Translations under genes and position numbers: made by a program
Part shown: one piece after another, positions 1-3,621 of the stretch
Position numbering within the stretch: the stretch's first letter is position 1
How the letters are laid out: every line of letters begins with the position of its first letter
Notes under the pieces: generated by a model
Seen by the model: only the letters and a program-made list of their open reading frames with translations
Told to the model about the DNA's origin: nothing
The model's database searches: none
Assembly (NCBI GenBank): GCA_014239715.1
Contig: JAAZYJ010000398.1
Coordinates: forward strand, 1-6,335
Direction: 5' to 3'
Length of the DNA stretch: 6,335 nt
Source: Flavobacteriales bacterium
GTDB lineage: Bacteria > Bacteroidota > Bacteroidia > Flavobacteriales > Parvicellaceae

Positions 1-15
1 GACAACCTTCCCGGT

Positions 16-951
16 TTAGAGGTCCGATGGAAGGCCGCTAGTATCCTCATCGTTCAGCAAATGTCTGTCTGCCGGCGGTTCATTCCTTACGGCAAATTCA
101 TTTGATCCCAGGTCAACGAGCTGGTGCATGGACAAGGTAGCTGCAATTGCCGTAAAAATGGGAATTGACGCCGCTAAAATTGCGGTGATCCACATGAATA
201 CGGTTCTTCCGAATCCTGCGTCGAACTCTTTTACGATCTCGATACTATGAAATAGGCCAACAAAAAGGGAACCAAGCGCTATCGCAACCCCTTTATGTTT
301 TCTAACAAACTTGACTGATTCTTTTATCTTTAACCTTCTTCGCTCCATAACATAATCCAAAAAGGAAAACCCGTAAAAATAGAAGGCAATCAGGCTGGTA
401 GTCACCAAGTAGATCAGGTCCGAGAATCTCATGGTATCCGTAAAAGGCACCTTTATTCCATTTAGTCCAAATAACCAGAATGACAAATAAATCGCAGTAT
501 ACAACCCTATTACAATCCCTATTTCATACATCAAGTTGCGGCAAGCAATTATAATCGCCCGTTTCACATCTTTCATCAGCTGTTTGAAATTCAGTTTATA
601 TACATTCCCGGTGAGCTTTTTTTCCACCCGTTCAGATACAATGGCTAGAAGAGGCGATAATACCATAAGCATAATGTATCGGGTGAGCTGTAAGAACAAA
701 TAGCTCATCACGAAATAGAAGGCCATCTTGATCCAGCCCCATATCATGTAGAAAAATCCGGCGCCTTGAATAGAGAGTTTAGCCTCTTTCTCCCCGGCCT
801 CCATCTGAAACCCGAGATATATGATCCCCCCAAACAATACAAGAGGCACAATGAAATAAGGCCACATTTTATGTTCAATGACAAAATATACAGAATCGCG
901 GTAGCTTCTTAATCCAAGTTTTATGTCTTTAATTATTCGCACTAGCGACAT
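16..951 (-). CDS. EI24/CysZ-like multi-pass inner-membrane protein
   Basis: This is a complete 311-residue gene, ATG at 949-951 and TAA at 16-18. Hydrophobic segments lie at about residues 31-48, 66-87, 92-106, 132-161, 178-196, 221-240 and 251-273, so it is an integral membrane protein. The middle and end resemble the EI24 (etoposide-induced 2.4)/CysZ family: FLDY at 197-200, a basic stretch ERRRLKIKESVKFVRKHKG at 203-221, a glycine-containing helix with LGS, and a final AATLSMH helix end at 270-276 matching the family's conserved 'AT' position. CysZ of enterobacteria is a sulfate channel feeding cysteine synthesis, but most Bacteroidota members have no tested function and no cys genes are nearby, so sulfate transport is not claimed. 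Residues 280-311 form a polar, acidic tail that is probably cytoplasmic. The gene is divergent from purB, with 97 bp between the two starts. The family call rests on remembered motifs, not an alignment. Confidence 0.72.
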   Translation of the reverse strand: MSLVRIIKDIKLGLRSYRDSVYFVIEHKMWPYFIVPLVLFGGIIYLGFQMEAGEKEAKLSIQGAGFFYMIWGWIKMAFYFVMSYLFLQLTRYIMLMVLSPLLAIVSERVEKKLTGNVYKLNFKQLMKDVKRAIIIACRNLMYEIGIVIGLYTAIYLSFWLFGLNGIKVPFTDTMRFSDLIYLVTTSLIAFYFYGFSFLDYVMERRRLKIKESVKFVRKHKGVAIALGSLFVGLFHSIEIVKEFDAGFGRTVFMWITAILAASIPIFTAIAATLSMHQLVDLGSNEFAVRNEPPADRHLLNDEDTSGLPSDL

Positions 952-1048
952 CTAAAATAATTAAATACTAAGGGCAGTTTAAACGAGGCTTCATAAATAT
1001 TCATAATACTGCGCGCATTTCCTACCTTTGTGCTCTCAATTCAAGACA
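952..1048. other. Divergent intergenic region with small symmetric elements
   Basis: The 97 bp between the EI24/CysZ-like gene and purB are AT-rich. They contain a direct repeat TTCATAA at 990-996 and 1000-1006 (10 bp apart, one helical turn), an 8-bp palindrome GTTTAAAC at 977-984, and a second palindrome TGCGCGCA at 1010-1017 lying in the spacer of the purB promoter. On the minus strand TATTTATG (992-999) is a one-mismatch version of TAnnTTTG and could serve the membrane-protein gene, leaving a leader of roughly 35 nt. None of these is a recognised operator, and no purine riboswitch or known PurR-type box was seen. Confidence 0.35.
1023..1030 (+). promoter_or_regulatory. Bacteroidota-type -7 promoter element of purB
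   Basis: TACCTTTG is a perfect match to the Bacteroidota primary-sigma -7 consensus TAnnTTTG. The -33 element (TTG or TTTG, 17-23 bp upstream) is weak: only TTC at 1000-1002 lies at a suitable distance. Transcription would start near 1034-1038, giving a leader of only about 11-15 nt before the ATG at 1049. The box contains the TTG (1028-1030) that opens the reading frame upstream of the true start, so that TTG cannot be the initiation codon if this promoter is used. Confidence 0.65.
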
Positions 1049-2401
1049 ATGGAATTAAATGAATTAACAGCAATTTCACCTATTGACGGACGATACAGAC
1101 GTGCCGGCCAGCTGCTCGCCCCTTATTTTTCGGAATACGCACTGATAAAATACCGGGTCAGGATAGAAATAGAGTACTTTATTGCGCTTTGTGAGGTCCC
1201 ATTGCCGCAACTTAACGGGATCGGTGCTGATGAATACAATAAATTGAGAACGATCTATACCAATTTTACTTTGGAAAATGCTGCCAGAGTGAAAGAAATT
1301 GAAAAAACCACCAATCACGATGTTAAAGCAGTAGAATATTTCATCAAAGAAGAGCTGGATGGTCTGTCTTTTGTCGGCAACAAAGAATTCATCCATTTCG
1401 GGTTGACGTCCCAAGATATTAACAATACCGCTGTGCCATTGTCGATCAAAGAGGCGATGGAAAGAGAATATGTGCCAAGCCTCAGCGCGTTGATCGCACT
1501 ACTCAACGGCCTTGCTACTGAGTGGAAAGACGTTTCAATGCTGGCCAGAACACACGGCCAGCCGGCGTCGCCAACAAAACTGGGTAAGGAGATCTATGTG
1601 TTTGTCGAACGGTTAAAAGAACAATTGAGCCAGCTTGAAAAAATTCCTTACTCAGCAAAGTTCGGCGGCGCTACCGGGAATTTCAATGCACACCTTGCTG
1701 CATATCCTGAAATTAGCTGGGTTGATTTTGCCAATGGCTTCATTTCAAATTCATTAGGCCTAAGTAGAACACAAACCACTACCCAAATCGAGCACTACGA
1801 CAACCTTGCTTCACTTTGTGATTGTATCAAAAGGATCAACACGATCCTGCTCGATCTGGACCGTGACATCTGGACCTATGTTTCAATGGATTATTTCAAA
1901 CAAAAGATCAAAGAAGGAGAAGTTGGTTCATCGGCTATGCCACACAAAGTAAACCCCATTGATTTCGAAAACTCTGAAGGCAATCTTGGAGTAGCCAATG
2001 CTCTTTTTGAGCATTTAGCTGCCAAGCTTCCTGTTTCTCGCCTGCAAAGGGATCTTACCGACTCTACTGTATTAAGAAACATTGGCGTTCCTTTTGGACA
2101 CAGCGTTCTTGCAATTATGTCGACAACAAAAGGACTGAACAAGCTAGTGCTTAATCAGGAGCGTCTGGATGGTGATCTTGAAGAGAATTGGGCCGTTGTG
2201 GCAGAGGCCATCCAAACCGTCCTCAGACGCGAAGGATATCCCAAACCCTATGAGGCCTTGAAAGAGCTTACAAGGACAAATCAAACAATAACGGCCGATA
2301 GTATTTCTGAATTTATTTCGAATCTCAATGTTGAGGACAGCATTAAAGAAGAGCTACATTCATTTTCTCCTCACAATTATACAGGTGTGAAGCTAATCTA
2401 A
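1049..2401 (+). CDS. purB: Adenylosuccinate lyase
   Basis: PurB catalyses two beta-eliminations that release fumarate: SAICAR to AICAR in the de novo purine pathway, and adenylosuccinate to AMP. It is a cytoplasmic homotetramer of the fumarase/aspartase superfamily. The protein has 450 residues, close to the 456 of E. coli PurB, and is of that type rather than the shorter Bacillus type. The N-terminus MELNELTAISPIDGRY is diagnostic. Substrate and catalytic motifs are intact: TTNHDVKAVEYF (residues 87-98), FGLTSQDINN, RTHGQPASP with His169 (the E. coli His171 position), and the flexible signature loop GSSAMPHKVNP at 293-303 with the catalytic serine, followed by IDFENSEGN and LQRDLTDSTVLRN. 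The frame is open back to TTG 1028, but ATG 1049 is chosen because it matches the family start and the TTG lies inside the promoter. The next gene begins immediately after the TAA stop. Confidence 0.98.
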   Translation: MELNELTAISPIDGRYRRAGQLLAPYFSEYALIKYRVRIEIEYFIALCEVPLPQLNGIGADEYNKLRTIYTNFTLENAARVKEIEKTTNHDVKAVEYFIKEELDGLSFVGNKEFIHFGLTSQDINNTAVPLSIKEAMEREYVPSLSALIALLNGLATEWKDVSMLARTHGQPASPTKLGKEIYVFVERLKEQLSQLEKIPYSAKFGGATGNFNAHLAAYPEISWVDFANGFISNSLGLSRTQTTTQIEHYDNLASLCDCIKRINTILLDLDRDIWTYVSMDYFKQKIKEGEVGSSAMPHKVNPIDFENSEGNLGVANALFEHLAAKLPVSRLQRDLTDSTVLRNIGVPFGHSVLAIMSTTKGLNKLVLNQERLDGDLEENWAVVAEAIQTVLRREGYPKPYEALKELTRTNQTITADSISEFISNLNVEDSIKEELHSFSPHNYTGVKLI

Positions 2402-3523
2402 ATGAGTGCGCAAAGTAGAAAGAGCTTTTGGGAACGATTCGCCTATAAAGAGCTTTCTAAGATCGGCCCGGGGGCCGATGATCCGCTTGAACAATTAACG
2501 CACCAGGAATTAAAGTCCATCCGGAAGATCAGAACCGGCACACTGCTGAAAGCAGCGCTTGTTGGTGCATCTGGTGTCGTTGCGCTGTATGCACCCTATT
2601 ATTTTTTCGGGCAAGGCCTGTTTCCTATCAGAAAACTGGACCTTCCTTTCTCGGAAATATCAATAGATATTGAATACGAATTCTATGGGTATAGCCTGAT
2701 CCTGGTACTGATTGAGATCTGGTACCTGAATTTTCTGAATATAAAAACCGTTGCTAAAATTGCTCGGGCATGTGGATTTCCGGATGAGATCAATGAAGAC
2801 TACGAAAACAATTTAAGTGCCCTGATCGCAGTCGGCTTGGAGAAGAAGCATAAACAGCTTCAATCCATAGGCATCAATCCTTATCTGGGCCTTTCTCAAT
2901 GGAAGCTTTTCGCTTATCAAATTGCCATCCGGTTCAAAGCCTTACTGACAAACATTCTTTTCAAGCTGTTGATCAGAAGGTTGCTGGGACGCTATGTGCT
3001 GAGAGCAGTTATTGACCTGGTTGGCATTCCTGTATATGCGTTCTGGAATGCTTATGCCTCCAGCATAATAATAAGGGAAGCGCTGGTTCGCATAATGGCA
3101 CCTCCATTGATCAAGAAATTTGTTGACCAGCTATATGCCGATCACAACCAAAATGTTAATATCAAGCAGATCTTATATGACAGCCTTCAGAGCATTTCAG
3201 TCTCCAAGCGTTCTTATCACTACAACCATTTTCTACTTTCGATCAGCCTCCTAAACAAGTTTGACATTCCCGTAAAAGAAAACCCGTATTTCATTGGTGA
3301 CTTTCACGACTATATTCGCAGCGCGGATCAGGACGTGAAAATTGCCTATTCTAAAGTGCTGGTATTCGGCATTATCATAGATGGTAAAGTATCAAAACGA
3401 GAGCTCATATTGCTGAAAAAAATGCAAGCTGAAAATATTGTTCCATATACGATCGAAGAGATCAGGAACTGGGCCTCGGATTTTGATGCAGGAAATGGGC
3501 TGGACAGCTTTATTTACAACTAA
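2402..3523 (+). CDS. Unrecognised membrane-anchored protein, possible TerB-like tail
   Basis: This is a complete 373-residue gene whose ATG directly follows the purB TAA with zero intervening bases, so cotranscription and translational coupling with purB are likely. I do not recognise its function. The N-terminal 48 residues are polar and charged. Hydrophobic, probably membrane-spanning segments lie at about 49-69, 95-113 and 200-224, with a basic amphipathic stretch (178-198, including LLIRRLLGRY) between the last two. After residue 230 the protein becomes soluble and helical. A C-terminal segment, VLVFGIIIDGKVSKREL (319-335) continuing to about 342, resembles the helix-turn-helix with acidic 'DGxVsxxE' signature seen in TerB/DjlA-like domains (Asp327, Gly328, Glu334). 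From memory it may belong to an uncharacterised family named after a Leptospira protein (LBF_2804), but I cannot verify that. The context gives no clear role beyond sharing the purB transcript. It is confidently a gene and its function is open. Confidence 0.88.
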   Translation: MSAQSRKSFWERFAYKELSKIGPGADDPLEQLTHQELKSIRKIRTGTLLKAALVGASGVVALYAPYYFFGQGLFPIRKLDLPFSEISIDIEYEFYGYSLILVLIEIWYLNFLNIKTVAKIARACGFPDEINEDYENNLSALIAVGLEKKHKQLQSIGINPYLGLSQWKLFAYQIAIRFKALLTNILFKLLIRRLLGRYVLRAVIDLVGIPVYAFWNAYASSIIIREALVRIMAPPLIKKFVDQLYADHNQNVNIKQILYDSLQSISVSKRSYHYNHFLLSISLLNKFDIPVKENPYFIGDFHDYIRSADQDVKIAYSKVLVFGIIIDGKVSKRELILLKKMQAENIVPYTIEEIRNWASDFDAGNGLDSFIYN

Positions 3524-3535
3524 CATGAGATTCCA

Positions 3536-3543
3536 TATATTTG
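3536..3543 (+). promoter_or_regulatory. Bacteroidota-type -7 promoter element of the giant surface-protein gene
   Basis: TATATTTG is a perfect TAnnTTTG match in the 38-bp gap after the 373-aa gene. A weak -33 candidate, TTTA at 3513-3516, is 19 bp upstream and lies inside the end of the previous gene. Predicted transcription start is near 3547-3551, leaving a leader of about 11-15 nt before ATG 3562. No hairpin terminator is visible between the previous stop codon and this element, so read-through from the purB transcript is also possible. Confidence 0.6.
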
Positions 3544-3561
3544 AGTAAACTACTATTGACT

Positions 3562-3621
3562 ATGTGCCGGATCTACCTAACCATTTTTTTTGTCGTCAGC
3601 ACGCTTGTTTCTTTAGCAAGC
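3562..3621 (+). other. Signal peptide of the surface protein, with T8 homopolymer
   Basis: The first 20 residues have a short basic n-region (Arg3), a hydrophobic core and small residues before the mature start, with likely cleavage after Ala19 (S-L-A) or Ser20. The mature protein would begin at or near SHIPGGN, the usual start of this N-terminal module. Eight consecutive T (3584-3591) encode the end of Ile8 and Phe9-Phe10. There is no lipobox, so a lipoprotein is not indicated. Confidence 0.75.

Noticed and set aside
1076..2142. Three minus-strand open frames opposite purB (1076-1414, 1315-1506, 1891-2142).
   Set aside because: They are antisense shadows of an intact, highly conserved enzyme gene.
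3525..3548. A seven-codon open frame (MRFHIFE) starting 1 base after the stop of the 373-aa gene.
   Set aside because: It overlaps the -7 promoter box and is too short to call as a leader peptide; no attenuator hairpin is nearby.
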